The position numbers and the translations under genes were made by a program. The notes below the pieces were generated by a model, which saw only the letters and a list, made by a program, of their open reading frames with translations, made no database searches and had not been told where the DNA came from. This document shows positions 34,110 through 43,943 of a stretch of 49,561 nucleotides of DNA, in pieces (position 1 is the stretch's first letter; the number at the start of each line of letters is the position of its first letter). This DNA comes from Flavobacteriaceae bacterium (GTDB lineage Bacteria > Bacteroidota > Bacteroidia > Flavobacteriales > Weeksellaceae), in contig JAAYKY010000042.1 in assembly GCA_012522185.1 (NCBI GenBank), positions 1 through 49,561 on the forward strand, read 5' to 3'.

Positions 34110-35915
34110 TTATTGATTTAATAATTGTTCTTGTTCAAATTTTTTCAAGAATTCGTCAGGAGTAATTTTCTTTTCTACCTCTAATTTTTTGCGCATTCGG
34201 TGCCAAGTTACCCTCACACTTGAATCTGAAACGCCCAAAGCAGCGGCGATTTCATTTTGTCTTAAATTGAGTTTTACCAAACAGAGGTAACGGATTTCCG
34301 CTGGAGTAAGATGGGGATAAGTTTCACGCAAAGTATAGTAGTAATTGGGGTAAACTTTGTTGAACTGCGTCCGGAAGTTAACCCAGTCCTCTTTGGTTAG
34401 AATGGTTGTGGATTGAAGTTCAGATAAATTGGAATTTCCGTTTTGATGATCATTTTTTAAGTTTTCAATAACTGCATTGTTTTGAATTATTTTCTTTCTA
34501 AACTCTTCGAGCAATGCATTTGATTTTTTGATAATTTCCTGACTTTGAAGATAGTTTTTTTCGGCTTGTACTTTTTTCTGGTTCAACTTTAATAATTCAA
34601 TTTGCTTTTGTTTGCGGTAACGGTAATATAGCGAAATCAAAATGGTCAATAATAGAGCGCAGATGATTAGAATTAAATTTCGGGTAGAAGCTTGTTGGCT
34701 GATTCGATTTTCAGCTTCTGCAATGGTTTTTTCCATTTTTTCGTGCTGTAAACGATTGGTAACCGACAAAAGTTTACTTTGATTAATTGCTCGGTTGGCT
34801 TCCCGTTCATAAAAATACTTTTTCTCACTATAGAAATAGGCGCTGTCATATCTTCCGCTTTGTTTGAAATGAAATTCGAGTGCTTTTGTCGCTTGAATAG
34901 CTTCCCGTAGCGTGTTTGTTTTCAATGAATTCCTCAAAGCATTTTGGCTCAAAAGGTATGCTTCCTGATTTTTACCTAGTTTTGTATAGGCTTCAGCTAA
35001 GAGGTTTTGAGCTTTTGCTACATCATTGTACTCGTGGTGGATGGAGCTCTGCTGTATATTGTACTTCAAATAAGGAATAGCTTCTTCGTAATTTTCTTTG
35101 GCAATCATAACTCTTGCTAAACCACCTTTAGAAATTCCAAGCCATGTATTAAAATAAGGGGAATTGTATTTATCAAAACCTTCCTTGTAATTTTGATAAT
35201 TTTGATTGTATTCAATTAATTCATTGTAAATCTGATTGTAACAGTAAAAGCTACTATCGATTTTATGAAGTTTGAAATAAGAAGTTCCCATCAAATCCAT
35301 ATTTAAAACATAAATACCTAAATATTCTTTAGGCGAACCCAAGTTTTCCAGACTTCTTTGCGAGTACCTAATGCTTTCATTGTAAAGCGATAAATTGTAA
35401 TAACTGAGTCCTGCAAAAAACAAACGCATATAAAATTTTGGAAAATATTCCGTGCCCATTTCTTCTTGGATTTCAATGGATTTAATGATGTAAAATAAAT
35501 TATTCTCAAATGAAGAAGAGCTGTTTTCGGCATAAAGCGCATAGAGTTCAGAAAGGATTTGATTGTCTTTGAGGGAGGCCGCTATTTGAAATAAATCGCT
35601 TATTTTTTTTTCGTTCTCAGGAGATAATTTTGTTTGAGTAATGCGCAAATCCTTTAAGACTTCGTACATTTCCAAACGTACTTGGATGCGTGGATTGTAA
35701 TTTTTTTGTTGAATTTTTCGTATTTGACTGATGATTTTCTCATAAACTACGGGATTGTAATTTAGGTTTAAATCGTCATAAGTCTTCTCGGCTTCGATGG
35801 TTTGATTGATTTCCTGGGTTTTCCATTTCTCAATCAATTCCTGAGAAGTCATGTTCTGAGCGTTGAGAAGCCCCGAGCTCAAAATCAATAATGAGATGTA
35901 TAGATAGTTCAACAA
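34110..35915 (-). CDS. TPR-containing LuxR-type regulator
   Basis: A 601-aa membrane-anchored regulator typical of Bacteroidota. It begins with a signal-like helix (LNYLYISLLILSSGLLNAQ). The only in-frame start that keeps it is TTG at 35915, because a stop lies upstream with no ATG between. TPR repeats fill about 30-380 (for example YSQRSLENLGSPKEYLGIY, AIPYLKYNIQQSS). A transmembrane helix (about 412-430) is followed by a coiled coil and a C-terminal HTH (LTPAEIRYLCLVKLNLRQNEIAAALGVSDSSVRVTWHRMRKKL in two parts). The periplasmic TPR part would sense and the HTH bind DNA. The ATG at residue 22 is an alternative start lacking the signal. Confidence 0.87.
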   Translation of the reverse strand: MLNYLYISLLILSSGLLNAQNMTSQELIEKWKTQEINQTIEAEKTYDDLNLNYNPVVYEKIISQIRKIQQKNYNPRIQVRLEMYEVLKDLRITQTKLSPENEKKISDLFQIAASLKDNQILSELYALYAENSSSSFENNLFYIIKSIEIQEEMGTEYFPKFYMRLFFAGLSYYNLSLYNESIRYSQRSLENLGSPKEYLGIYVLNMDLMGTSYFKLHKIDSSFYCYNQIYNELIEYNQNYQNYKEGFDKYNSPYFNTWLGISKGGLARVMIAKENYEEAIPYLKYNIQQSSIHHEYNDVAKAQNLLAEAYTKLGKNQEAYLLSQNALRNSLKTNTLREAIQATKALEFHFKQSGRYDSAYFYSEKKYFYEREANRAINQSKLLSVTNRLQHEKMEKTIAEAENRISQQASTRNLILIICALLLTILISLYYRYRKQKQIELLKLNQKKVQAEKNYLQSQEIIKKSNALLEEFRKKIIQNNAVIENLKNDHQNGNSNLSELQSTTILTKEDWVNFRTQFNKVYPNYYYTLRETYPHLTPAEIRYLCLVKLNLRQNEIAAALGVSDSSVRVTWHRMRKKLEVEKKITPDEFLKKFEQEQLLNQ

Positions 35916-35989
35916 ATGACTAAGTTTTAGTTCACTTTGTCATAGGGAGGGTTGGTGTTATTTGTATAGTTTTAAATGGGTTAGGATTT

Positions 35990-36025
35990 CAAATATACAT
36001 AATATGCTTGTATGTTTTTAACAAA
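35990..36025 (-). promoter_or_regulatory. Candidate promoter of the TPR-LuxR gene
   Basis: Minus-strand TATATTTG (35997-35990) with TTTG 24 bases upstream (36025-36022), a slightly long spacer. The leader to the TTG start would be about 70 bases. Confidence 0.4.
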
Positions 36026-36135
36026 ATTTTAAAATGATGGAGTTAAATTCATATTTAAAATCACTATGAAAAACTAAATTCGGAAAGAACTCCCATTAAA
36101 TTATTCGTATTCAATTGAAAATAAATAATCCATAA

Positions 36136-36166
36136 TTTGTGTACTTAATAAAAAATTGTACTTTTG
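36136..36166 (+). promoter_or_regulatory. Promoter of the rpsL-rpsG-fusA-rpsJ operon
   Basis: TTTG (36136-36139), 19 bases, TACTTTTG (36159-36166). Initiation near 36173 gives a 30-base leader that contains a small CCCA/TGGG hairpin (36171-36184) before the rpsL ATG at 36204. Confidence 0.8.
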
Positions 36167-36203
36167 CAGTCCCAAAAAATGGGGTTAAACATATTTTTAT
36201 AGT

Positions 36204-36584
36204 ATGCCAACAATACAACAATTAGTAAGAAAAGGAAGAACAAAACTAGCCAAGAAGAGTAAATCGGCTGCTTTGGAATCTTGTCCTCAACGTCGCGGTG
36301 TATGTACACGTGTGTACACGACTACGCCTAAGAAACCTAACTCAGCGATGCGTAAAGTAGCGCGTGTTAGACTTTCAAACGGTAAAGAAGTCAACGCTTA
36401 CATCGGTGGAGAAGGGCACAATTTGCAAGAGCACTCGATAGTATTGGTTAGAGGAGGAAGGGTAAAAGATTTACCTGGTGTACGTTACCACATCGTTCGT
36501 GGAGCGCTGGATACCGCTGGAGTTAGCAAAAGAACTCAGCGAAGAAGTAAATATGGTGCAAAACGTCCAAAAGACGCTAAATAA
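36204..36584 (+). CDS. rpsL: 30S ribosomal protein S12
   Basis: 126 aa, universal uS12, at the decoding centre. The streptomycin-region loop [12 protein letters not shown] (Lys43, Lys44) and the second loop [13 protein letters not shown] (Lys88) are wild type, so no classical streptomycin-resistance change is seen. A C-terminal basic tail ends RPKDAK. First gene of the str operon. Confidence 0.98.
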   Translation: MPTIQQLVRKGRTKLAKKSKSAALESCPQRRGVCTRVYTTTPKKPNSAMRKVARVRLSNGKEVNAYIGGEGHNLQEHSIVLVRGGRVKDLPGVRYHIVRGALDTAGVSKRTQRRSKYGAKRPKDAK

Positions 36585-36599
36585 TTAAAACTTTGAGAA

Positions 36600-37076
36600 A
36601 TGAGAAAGACAAAAGCTAAAAAAAGACCGTTACTTCCAGATCCAAAGTTCAACGATCAATTGGTAACTCGATTTGTAAACAATATGATGTACGATGGTAA
36701 GAAAAGTGTTGCATTCAACATTTTTTACCAAGCTATGGACATCGTAGAGAGTAGAAAAGAAAATACAGAAAAATCTGCACTTGAGATATGGAAAGATGCC
36801 TTGACAAATGTGATGCCTCACGTAGAGGTTCGTTCACGTCGTGTCGGAGGTGCTACTTTTCAGATCCCTATGGAGATTCGTCCGGATAGAAAAATTGCAA
36901 CTGCAATGAAATGGTTGATCCTTTACGCAAGAAGACGTAACGAGAAATCGATGGCTCAGAAATTGGCCGGTGAAATCATCGCCGCTGCAAAAGAAGAAGG
37001 AGCAGCCGTTAAAAAGCGTCAGGATACCCATAAAATGGCAGAAGCCAATAAAGCATTCTCACACTTTAGAGTATAA
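36600..37076 (+). CDS. rpsG: 30S ribosomal protein S7
   Basis: 158 aa, universal uS7, a primary assembly protein of the 30S head. Family marks are [15 protein letters not shown] and [20 protein letters not shown], and a C-terminal [14 protein letters not shown]. It lies 15 bases after rpsL and 5 before fusA, a tight operon. In E. coli S7 represses this operon; I see no obvious S7 site between rpsL and rpsG here. Confidence 0.98.
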   Translation: MRKTKAKKRPLLPDPKFNDQLVTRFVNNMMYDGKKSVAFNIFYQAMDIVESRKENTEKSALEIWKDALTNVMPHVEVRSRRVGGATFQIPMEIRPDRKIATAMKWLILYARRRNEKSMAQKLAGEIIAAAKEEGAAVKKRQDTHKMAEANKAFSHFRV

Positions 37077-37081
37077 TTAAG

Positions 37082-39208
37082 ATGGCAAGAGATTTAAAAT
37101 ACACAAGAAATATTGGTATTGCTGCGCACATCGATGCCGGTAAAACCACTACAACAGAGCGTATATTGTTCTATACAGGACGTAACCACAAAATGGGAGA
37201 AACCCACGAAGGTTCTTCCACAATGGACTGGATGGAGCAAGAAGCAGAAAGAGGAATTACCATCCAATCAGCTGCTACAACTTGTAAATGGCAATTCCCA
37301 ACCGATCAGGGAAAACCAGTACCAGGTTCTCACGAATATCATTTCAATATCATTGACACTCCTGGGCACGTGGACTTTACCGTTGAGGTAAACCGCTCTT
37401 TACGTGTTTTGGACGGATTGGTGTTTCTGTTCTCAGCGGTAGATGGAGTAGAGCCTCAGTCAGAAACTAACTGGCGTTTGGCAGATAACTACAAAGTTCC
37501 GCGTATGGGGTTTGTAAACAAAATGGACCGTCAAGGATCTGACTTCTTAAAGGTTTGTCAGCAAATTAAAGACATGTTAGGTTCCAACGCTGTTCCAGTT
37601 GTTTTGCCAATCGGAGAAGAAGCAGATTTCAAAGGAGTAGTGGACTTAATTAAAAACCGCGCAATTGTATGGCACGATGAGAATTACGGCTCTACCTTTG
37701 ACGTAGTGGAAATTCCTGATTCAATGAAAGATGACGTGAAGAAATTCCGTAGTCAATTGATTGAAGAAGTTGCAGCTTACGACGAAAATTTATTGGAAAA
37801 ATACATGGAAGATGAAGACTCCATTACCGAAGATGAAATCCACACGGCTTTGCGTGCGGCTACTTTGGATATGAGTATCATCCCAATGTTCTGTGGTTCC
37901 TCATTTAAAAACAAAGGAGTTCAATTTATGATTGACGGAGTATGTCGATACTTGCCTTCTCCATTGGATAAAGAAGCTATCGATGGTACAGATCCAGATA
38001 CAGAAGAACCAATTTCAAGAAAACCATCAGTTGATGAACCTTTCTCAGCATTGGCATTTAAAATTGCTACCGACCCTTTCGTAGGGCGTTTGGCTTTCTT
38101 TAGAACTTACTCAGGTCACTTAGACGCAGGTTCATATGTCTTAAACACTCGTTCAGGAAACAAAGAGCGTATTTCACGTATCTTCCAAATGCACTCCAAC
38201 AAACAGGAACCAGTTGAATACATCGAAGCAGGGGACATCGGAGCAGCTGTTGGGTTTAAAGATATCAAAACTGGAGATACACTTTGCTCAGAAAAGGCAC
38301 CTATCGTTTTGGAATCCATGAAATTCCCAGACCCGGTAATTGGTATCGCTGTAGAGCCAAAAACGAAAGCCGATATGGATAAAATGGGTATCGCTTTGGC
38401 GAAATTGTCTGAAGAAGACCCGACTTTCCAAGTTAGAACTGACGAAGCTTCAGGACAAACAATTATTTCTGGAATGGGTGAGCTTCACTTAGATATTATC
38501 GTGGATCGTATGCGTCGCGAATTCAAAGTAGAAGTAAACCAAGGTCAGCCTCAAGTTGAGTACAAAGAAGCATTTACCGTTAATGCAAACCACCGAGAAG
38601 TCTATAAGAAACAAACCGGAGGTCGTGGTAAATTTGCCGACATCGTATTTGAAATCGGACCTGCAGAAGAAGGTAAAATTGGATTGGAATTTGTTTCAGA
38701 AATCAAAGGAGGAAACGTTCCGAAAGAATACATCCCTTCGATTGAAAAAGGATTCAAAGCCGCTATGAAAAACGGACCTTTGGCCGGATACGAAATGGAT
38801 GCTATGAAAGTTGTTTTGAAAGACGGTTCATTCCACCCGGTGGACTCTGACCAGTTGTCGTTCGAATTGGCTGCAAAATTAGGATACAAAGAAGCGGCTC
38901 GTGCTGCAAAAGCTGTAATCCTTGAACCAATCATGAAGCTGGAAGTATTGACTCCGGAAGAAAACATGGGTGACGTTGTAGGTGACTTGAACAGAAGAAG
39001 AGGTACGGTAACCGGAATGGATGACCGTGCAGGATCTAAAGTTGTAAAAGCTTTTGTTCCACTTTCTGAAATGTTTGGATACGTAACTGCGTTGCGTACG
39101 CTAACTTCGGGAAGAGCAACTTCTACCATGGAGTTTGACCACTACGAACCAGCTCCGAATAACATCGCAGAGGAAGTAATCGCAAAAGCAAAAGGTACAA
39201 CTGTTTAA
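37082..39208 (+). CDS. fusA: Elongation factor G
   Basis: A 708-aa translocation GTPase. G1 is AHIDAGKTT (about 15-23), switch [11 protein letters not shown]4 NKMD. Domains II-V follow, including the domain IV tip region and the C-terminal [14 protein letters not shown]-like segment (here [16 protein letters not shown]). It lies between rpsG and rpsJ, the standard bacterial order minus tuf, which is not here. No fusidic-acid-type deletion is apparent, but single substitutions were not checked. Confidence 0.98.
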   Translation: MARDLKYTRNIGIAAHIDAGKTTTTERILFYTGRNHKMGETHEGSSTMDWMEQEAERGITIQSAATTCKWQFPTDQGKPVPGSHEYHFNIIDTPGHVDFTVEVNRSLRVLDGLVFLFSAVDGVEPQSETNWRLADNYKVPRMGFVNKMDRQGSDFLKVCQQIKDMLGSNAVPVVLPIGEEADFKGVVDLIKNRAIVWHDENYGSTFDVVEIPDSMKDDVKKFRSQLIEEVAAYDENLLEKYMEDEDSITEDEIHTALRAATLDMSIIPMFCGSSFKNKGVQFMIDGVCRYLPSPLDKEAIDGTDPDTEEPISRKPSVDEPFSALAFKIATDPFVGRLAFFRTYSGHLDAGSYVLNTRSGNKERISRIFQMHSNKQEPVEYIEAGDIGAAVGFKDIKTGDTLCSEKAPIVLESMKFPDPVIGIAVEPKTKADMDKMGIALAKLSEEDPTFQVRTDEASGQTIISGMGELHLDIIVDRMRREFKVEVNQGQPQVEYKEAFTVNANHREVYKKQTGGRGKFADIVFEIGPAEEGKIGLEFVSEIKGGNVPKEYIPSIEKGFKAAMKNGPLAGYEMDAMKVVLKDGSFHPVDSDQLSFELAAKLGYKEAARAAKAVILEPIMKLEVLTPEENMGDVVGDLNRRRGTVTGMDDRAGSKVVKAFVPLSEMFGYVTALRTLTSGRATSTMEFDHYEPAPNNIAEEVIAKAKGTTV

Positions 39209-39218
39209 TCTTTAAGAA

Positions 39219-39524
39219 ATGAGTCAAAAAATCAGAATAAAATTAAAATCATACGATCATAATTTGGTGGATAAATCTGCCGAGAAAATCGTAAAAACTG
39301 TAAAATCTACAGGAGCGGTTGTAAACGGTCCCATTCCATTGCCAACCAACAAAAGAATCTTTACAGTATTGAGATCTCCGCACGTAAACAAAAAAGCGCG
39401 CGAACAGTTTCAATTGAGTGCTCACAAAAGATTGTTGGACATCTACAGTTCATCATCCAAAACAGTTGATGCCTTGATGAAATTGGAACTTCCAAGTGGA
39501 GTAGAAGTAGAAATCAAAGTCTAA
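39219..39524 (+). CDS. rpsJ: 30S ribosomal protein S10
   Basis: 101 aa, universal uS10, beginning [20 protein letters not shown], with [20 protein letters not shown]. It doubles as NusE in transcription antitermination. It is the last gene of this transcript: a strong terminator follows at 39620-39647, so unlike in most bacteria it is cut off from rplC by 1.7 kb of other DNA. Confidence 0.98.
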   Translation: MSQKIRIKLKSYDHNLVDKSAEKIVKTVKSTGAVVNGPIPLPTNKRIFTVLRSPHVNKKAREQFQLSAHKRLLDIYSSSSKTVDALMKLELPSGVEVEIKV

Positions 39525-39529
39525 TCTAG

Positions 39530-39573
39530 CCCACGATTTCAATCGTGGGGTTGAAAAGATTTCAATCGTGGAA
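39530..39573. repeat. REP-like palindrome with partial direct repeat
   Basis: CCCACGAT-TTCA-ATCGTGGG (39530-39549) is a perfect 8-bp hairpin directly after rpsJ. Its right part GATTTCAATCGTGG recurs at 39559-39572. Palindromes of this type are scattered in many Bacteroidota genomes, which would make them REP elements moved by RAYT transposases; that needs a genome-wide count. Confidence 0.6.
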
Positions 39574-39619
39574 ATTTAGATTTCAACAAACATTTGAAAT
39601 TATAGTTTCAAAATATAGA

Positions 39620-39647
39620 ATCCGCCTCAAAAGGGCGGATTTTTTTG
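39620..39647 (+). terminator. Terminator ending the rpsL-rpsJ transcript
   Basis: ATCCGCC (39620-39626) pairs with GGCGGAT (39634-39640) over a 7-base loop, followed by eight T residues including the stem end. It is a textbook terminator inside what is normally a continuous S10 operon. Confidence 0.92.
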
Positions 39648-39670
39648 TTTTGAAAATTTTTAACCAAGTA

Positions 39671-39703
39671 AGATCTCCAAGGTTTTCAAAACCTTGGAGG
39701 TCT
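39671..39703. repeat. 16-bp REP-like palindrome
   Basis: A near-perfect inverted repeat with a 16-bp stem (one G-U) around a single base. Its core is CTCCAAGGTTTT / AAAACCTTGGAG. It is too long and too regular for chance, and similar palindromes are known as dispersed repeats in Bacteroidota. It could act as a structural barrier or bidirectional terminator. Confidence 0.75.
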
Positions 39704-39793
39704 TTTCTTAATCGATGGATTGATATATTCAGGAATTATTAATTTTGGATTTAAAACCGATAGAAAATGAGGTTACACGGGATGTTTAAACCA

Positions 39794-39840
39794 CACGATG
39801 CAATCGTGCGGGAGCGGGGGGAGTGCCGGAGCGGGGGGGG
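39794..39840. repeat. Third palindrome followed by a G-rich block
   Basis: CACGAT-GCA-ATCGTG (39794-39808) is followed by G-runs of 3, 6, 2 and 8, containing GGAGCGGGGGG twice. Four G-runs on one strand could form a G-quadruplex. The GC content is far above the surrounding 30-35% DNA. The rest of 39704-39793 shows nothing recognisable. Confidence 0.6.
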
Positions 39841-39866
39841 TATTTCTAATAAATTCAAAAATGCTC

Positions 39867-39874
39867 TATATTTG
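39867..39874 (+). promoter_or_regulatory. Candidate -7 box of the lipoprotein-HEPN module
   Basis: TATATTTG, 20 bases before the ATG at 39894. No clear -33 box is present; the G-rich block occupies that place. Confidence 0.4.
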
Positions 39875-39893
39875 AAAGATTAATTACCTAATT

Positions 39894-40508
39894 ATGAAAA
39901 GAATTTTGTTGAGTTTAATTTTTTTAATACATATCCAATGCGTTGAAGATAAGACTAATCATAAAATAGCAGAATTGGAGCAAAAAATTGAACAACAATC
40001 GCTTTTGTTAGAACTTCAGAATAAAAAAATTGATGAAATAGCAAAAATTGAAGAAACACAAGAGGTGGAAAATAATTTGAGCAGTTTATTTCATAAATAT
40101 TGCAATGATAGATTTTCGTTTTGCATAGAATATCCATCACAATTCACTCCAAATGGGGAGTCCGAAAATAGAGATGGACAAAATTTCACTTCTGTAGATG
40201 GTCTTACATCAATATCGGCTTGGGGAAATTTAGTGATAGTAGACATAAATGATTTAGATGCGAATTTTAATTATGAATTAAATAATCCTAATCTAAATGT
40301 GACTTATAAAATTAAGAAGGAAAATTATTTCGTTATATCTGGTACCTACGATCAAAATGTTTTTTATAGAAAAACAATTTTAAAAAAGATTAATTATTTA
40401 AATCAAGGTTCTACAGATGTATTAATAACGTGGCAAATTACATATCCAATAAATCAAAAGAAAACTTTTGATTCTTATTGTGAGAAGATAAATAATCAAT
40501 TAAGATAG
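39894..40508 (+). CDS. Lipoprotein of unknown function in the rpsJ-rplC gap
   Basis: A 204-aa protein with a lipobox signal (MKRILLSLIFLIHIQC, Cys16). A coiled coil follows (about 22-60, KIAELEQKIEQQSLLLELQNKK), then a globular domain beginning FSFCIEYPSQFTPNGESEN, the pattern of a small envelope-exposed domain with two more cysteines. AT-rich codon use is stronger than in the neighbouring ribosomal genes, suggesting acquisition. The HEPN-domain gene starts two bases after its stop, so the two are co-translated. I do not recognise the family. Confidence 0.75.
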   Translation: MKRILLSLIFLIHIQCVEDKTNHKIAELEQKIEQQSLLLELQNKKIDEIAKIEETQEVENNLSSLFHKYCNDRFSFCIEYPSQFTPNGESENRDGQNFTSVDGLTSISAWGNLVIVDINDLDANFNYELNNPNLNVTYKIKKENYFVISGTYDQNVFYRKTILKKINYLNQGSTDVLITWQITYPINQKKTFDSYCEKINNQLR

Positions 40509-40510
40509 AT

Positions 40511-41038
40511 ATGTTTAACGAAAATGAATGGTTTAAATCTTTTTTTCAATTAGAAAATAAGGACTTCGATTTAAGTAAGATCGAGAGTGCAAAAAATTTT
40601 GTTTTATTTTGGAGTTTATTTGAAAGATATTTTTGTGACAAAGAGGCGAGTTTAAGAGTTATTGATGATAATTTTACTAAGCTATCAGATTCATATTCTA
40701 TGCCTTCCGAAATTACAGAACATTATTACGAACTTTTTAGAAATCGATATACTTCTAACGGTGTAGTAAATTCATTAATTGAGTCGTTAAATTTTAGAAA
40801 AAAATACTCGGATCCAAATTATAAGAGTAAACTAATCGAAATTTTAGAAAATGATAGTGCCTCAGAAAAAGATAAAGTTTTTGCCTGTTTTATTATTATT
40901 TATAGATATAGGAATAACCTCTTTCATGGCTCAAAGAGAATAGCGAATATAGAAACTCAATTAGAAATTTTTGAAAATTCAAATAATGTTATAGCAATTT
41001 TTTTAGATTTTTTAAAAAGCAGTAGCAAACTAAAATAA
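40511..41038 (+). CDS. HEPN-domain protein
   Basis: A 175-aa, mainly helical protein. The decisive motif is YRYRNNLFHG (131-140): Arg134-N-N-L-F-His139 is the RX4-6H signature of HEPN ribonucleases, in the form RNNLFHG seen in Apea-like HEPN proteins. The N-terminal helix FVLFWSLFERYF (30-41) with Glu38 is the other conserved helix. No nucleotidyltransferase antitoxin is adjacent; instead the partner is a lipoprotein two bases upstream. It may be an RNase toxin or an abortive-defence effector, or a non-catalytic HEPN; only the motif is seen. It sits inside the S10 operon, just before the rplC promoter. Confidence 0.75.
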   Translation: MFNENEWFKSFFQLENKDFDLSKIESAKNFVLFWSLFERYFCDKEASLRVIDDNFTKLSDSYSMPSEITEHYYELFRNRYTSNGVVNSLIESLNFRKKYSDPNYKSKLIEILENDSASEKDKVFACFIIIYRYRNNLFHGSKRIANIETQLEIFENSNNVIAIFLDFLKSSSKLK

Positions 41039-41137
41039 TTCTACTTATTAAATTAATTGATAATGAGCGCAATGCTTAGTGCTGTTAGTTCTTCCTCAAA
41101 AACTTCAACATCTTCTCTAAAAAATACTTAGATAAAA

Positions 41138-41168
41138 TTTGTGTTGTGTAAATAAATTCCTACATTTG
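41138..41168 (+). promoter_or_regulatory. Promoter of the rplC-rpsN operon
   Basis: TTTG (41138-41141), 19 bases, TACATTTG (41161-41168). The 15 bases TTCCTACATTTGCAC (41157-41171) are identical at the rpsH promoter. Initiation near 41175 gives a leader of about 90 bases; it holds only weak short pairings, so I do not claim a structure. Confidence 0.82.
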
Positions 41169-41265
41169 CACACTCTTTTTTAGGGGTGGATTGTGCCTAT
41201 TTCACAGATAGTTATCAGCAAACCCTTATAAAGACAAGGAAATATAAAAATCAAATTAGTAAAAA

Positions 41266-41892
41266 ATGTCAGGAATCATTGGAAAGAAAATTGCCATGAC
41301 GAGCTTGTTCGATGAGAACGGGAAAAACATCCCGTGTACCATCATCCAGGCCGGTCCCTGCGTCGTAACACAGGTCAGAACCGAGGAGAAAGACGGATAT
41401 AAATCCGTTCAGCTTGGTTTCGATGACGCAAAAGAGAAGAACACACCTGCTGCTTTGAAAGGTCATTTCAAAAAAGCGGGAACTACGCCAAAAAGAAAAT
41501 TGGTGGAATTTTACGGAGCATTTGTTGACGAATTGGAATTGGGGAAAGAAATTACCGTAGACATCTTCAAAGAAGGTGAATATGTGGACATCACAGGAGT
41601 TTCAAAAGGAAAAGGTTTCCAGGGTGTTGTAAAACGCCACGGATTTAGTGGAGTAGGACAAGCTACCCACGGGCAACACAACCGTTTGAGAGCGCCGGGA
41701 TCTATTGGTGCTGGATCAGACCCATCAAGAGTATTCAAAGGAATGCGTATGGCGGGAAGAATGGGCGGTAAAAACGTTACTGTTCAGAATTTGAATGTAG
41801 TTAAGATAGACAAAGAAGAAAACCTTTTGATTGTAAAAGGTGCAGTTCCGGGTCCTAAAAATTCATACGTAATTATCAGAAAATGGAATTAA
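41266..41892 (+). CDS. rplC: 50S ribosomal protein L3
   Basis: 208 aa, universal uL3, an early assembly protein near the peptidyl-transferase centre. The tip loop reads [26 protein letters not shown]; the Gln methylated by PrmB in E. coli is replaced here (GAGSDP), so that modification should be absent. It is first in a new transcript and overlaps rplD by 10 bases. Confidence 0.98.
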   Translation: MSGIIGKKIAMTSLFDENGKNIPCTIIQAGPCVVTQVRTEEKDGYKSVQLGFDDAKEKNTPAALKGHFKKAGTTPKRKLVEFYGAFVDELELGKEITVDIFKEGEYVDITGVSKGKGFQGVVKRHGFSGVGQATHGQHNRLRAPGSIGAGSDPSRVFKGMRMAGRMGGKNVTVQNLNVVKIDKEENLLIVKGAVPGPKNSYVIIRKWN

Positions 41893-42512
41893 CAGTACTA
41901 AATATACAAGGTAAAGAAACCGGAAAGAAAGTTTCTTTAGACGATTCGATTTTTGGAATCGAACCAAGTGAGCATACTGTTTATTTGGAAGTGAAACAAT
42001 ATTTAGCAGCTCAGCGTCAAGGAACGCACAAAGCAAAAGAACGCGCTGAAATTGCTAAATCTACTCGTAAAATTAAAAGACAAAAAGGTACAGGTACTGC
42101 TCGTGCAGGATCTGCTAAATCACCTTTGTTCAGAGGAGGTGGTACGATCTTTGGCCCAAGACCAAGAAGCTATGATTTCAAATTGAACAAAGCTCAGAAA
42201 AGATTGGCCAAAAAATCTGTATTGAGTCAGAAGTTGAAAGACAATGAAATCAAAGTATTGGAAGATTTCAATTTCGAAGCCCCAAAAACCAAAGATTTCA
42301 TCGAAGTATTGAAAGCTTTAGGATTGGATACGAAAAAGTCTTTGTTTGTATTAGGTGAAGCAAATGAGAACGTTTATTTGTCTTCCCGTAATTTGCAGAA
42401 AACCAAAGTGGTTAGCAACGCAGAATTGAACGTTTATGATTTGATCAACGCTTCAGAAGTTGTTTTCCTTGAAGGTTCACTCGCAAAAGTTCAAGAAAAT
42501 TTAAATAAATAA
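41883..42512 (+). CDS. rplD: 50S ribosomal protein L4
   Basis: 209 aa, universal uL4. The extended exit-tunnel loop is [21 protein letters not shown] with [17 protein letters not shown], unchanged in the macrolide-contact KGTGTARAG segment. It overlaps rplC by 10 bases. In E. coli L4 represses the S10 operon; no matching leader is clear here. Confidence 0.98.
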   Translation: MELTVLNIQGKETGKKVSLDDSIFGIEPSEHTVYLEVKQYLAAQRQGTHKAKERAEIAKSTRKIKRQKGTGTARAGSAKSPLFRGGGTIFGPRPRSYDFKLNKAQKRLAKKSVLSQKLKDNEIKVLEDFNFEAPKTKDFIEVLKALGLDTKKSLFVLGEANENVYLSSRNLQKTKVVSNAELNVYDLINASEVVFLEGSLAKVQENLNK

Positions 42513-42523
42513 AACGAAAAGAT

Positions 42524-42808
42524 ATGTCAGTTTTAATCAGACCCGTAATCTCAGAAAAGGCCACGAATTCAAGTGAATTGCTTGGGCAGTATTCGTTTTA
42601 TGTAAATCCGAAAGCCAATAAATTGCAGATCAAAGAAGCAATTGAAAAAGCTTATGGAGTAACTGTAACCAAAGTGAGTACGCTTATTTCAGCTCCTCAG
42701 GTTAAAACCCGTTTCACAAAAACAGGTATGCAAACCGGGAAAACAAACAAAATGAAAAAGGCGATTATCCACGTTGCAGAAGGACAAGAAATAGATTTGT
42801 TTAGTTAA
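42524..42808 (+). CDS. rplW: 50S ribosomal protein L23
   Basis: 94 aa, universal uL23, at the tunnel exit, where trigger factor and SRP dock. Marks: IRPVISEKAT, YSFYVNPKANKLQIKEAIEKAYGV. It follows rplD by 11 bases. Confidence 0.97.
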   Translation: MSVLIRPVISEKATNSSELLGQYSFYVNPKANKLQIKEAIEKAYGVTVTKVSTLISAPQVKTRFTKTGMQTGKTNKMKKAIIHVAEGQEIDLFS

Positions 42809-42833
42809 ATAATTAATTCAAAATTAGAATTAA

Positions 42834-43655
42834 ATGTCAGTTAGAAAATTAAAACCTATCACTCCCGCTCAGCGTTTCAGAATTGTAAACAATTTTGACA
42901 AAGTTGAGTCAGTGAAACCGGAGAAAACTCTTACGGTTGGAAAAAACAAGAGCGGTGGTCGTAACCATTCAGGTAAAATGACCATGCGTTACATAGGGGG
43001 TGGACACAAGCAAACCTATCGTATCATCGACTACAAAAGAGATCGTGATGGAATTGCCACTGTTGAGTCAATTCAATATGACCCAAACAGAACAGCTTTC
43101 ATCGCATTGATTTCTTATGAAGATGGTGAAAAACGATATGTGATTGCTCAGAATGGATTGAAAAAAGGTCAGACTATTGAAGCGGGTGACTCAGTTGCTC
43201 CTGAAGTAGGAAACACAATGAAATTGAAAAACATCCCATTGGGTACTGTTATTTCATGCATCGAGTTACGACCTGGTCAGGGAGCTTTGATGGCGAGAAG
43301 TGCCGGATCTTATGCACAATTGGTGGCAAGAGAAGGCAAGTACGTTACCATCAAACTTCCAAGTGGAGAAAGCCGTATGATTTTGACGGAATGTAAAGCG
43401 ACAATCGGTGTGGTTTCCAACTCAGATCATCAGTTGGAAGTATCCGGTAAAGCTGGTAGAAGCAGATGGAAAGGACGCCGTCCACGCACAAGAGCAATGG
43501 TTATGAACCCGGTAGATCACCCGATGGGTGGTGGGGAAGGCCGTGCGACCGGAGGTATTCCTCGTTCTAGAAATGGTATGCCTGCAAAAGGTTACAAAAC
43601 CAGATCTAAGAAAAAGGCATCTAACAAATATATTGTTGAAAGAAGAAAGAAATAA
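42834..43655 (+). CDS. rplB: 50S ribosomal protein L2
   Basis: 273 aa, universal uL2, needed for subunit association and peptidyl transfer. It has the [22 protein letters not shown]-terminal region, the conserved loop [16 protein letters not shown] with the essential His, and a C-terminal [15 protein letters not shown]. Full length and intact. Confidence 0.98.
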   Translation: MSVRKLKPITPAQRFRIVNNFDKVESVKPEKTLTVGKNKSGGRNHSGKMTMRYIGGGHKQTYRIIDYKRDRDGIATVESIQYDPNRTAFIALISYEDGEKRYVIAQNGLKKGQTIEAGDSVAPEVGNTMKLKNIPLGTVISCIELRPGQGALMARSAGSYAQLVAREGKYVTIKLPSGESRMILTECKATIGVVSNSDHQLEVSGKAGRSRWKGRRPRTRAMVMNPVDHPMGGGEGRATGGIPRSRNGMPAKGYKTRSKKKASNKYIVERRKK

Positions 43656-43658
43656 TCT

Positions 43659-43937
43659 ATGGCACGTTCATTAAAGAAAGGACCTTTTATCCATTATAAA
43701 TTAGACAGAAAAGTTCAGGCAAACGTTGAATCAGGAAAGAAAAACGTGATCAAAACTTGGTCAAGAGCTTCCATGATATCGCCGGACTTCGTAGGACAGA
43801 CAATTGCGGTTCATAACGGGAAACAATTCATTCCTGTATATGTAACTGAGAACATGGTAGGACATAAATTGGGCGAATTTGCTCCAACTCGTACATTTAG
43901 AGGGCACGCAGGTGCAAAAAACAAAGGTAAAAGATAG
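43659..43937 (+). CDS. rpsS: 30S ribosomal protein S19
   Basis: 92 aa, universal uS19 of the 30S head. Marks: [55 protein letters not shown]. Three bases after rplB. Confidence 0.98.
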   Translation: MARSLKKGPFIHYKLDRKVQANVESGKKNVIKTWSRASMISPDFVGQTIAVHNGKQFIPVYVTENMVGHKLGEFAPTRTFRGHAGAKNKGKR

Positions 43938-43943
43938 TAGGCA

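Noticed and set aside
38602-39129. 175-codon minus-strand frame within fusA
   Set aside because: fusA on the plus strand is certain over its whole length; the antisense frame is Ser/Pro-rich shadow sequence.
41182-41226. Possible L4-type leader hairpin before rplC
   Set aside because: Only 4-bp pairings (AGGG/CCCT and TGTG/CACA) with large loops; not better than chance.
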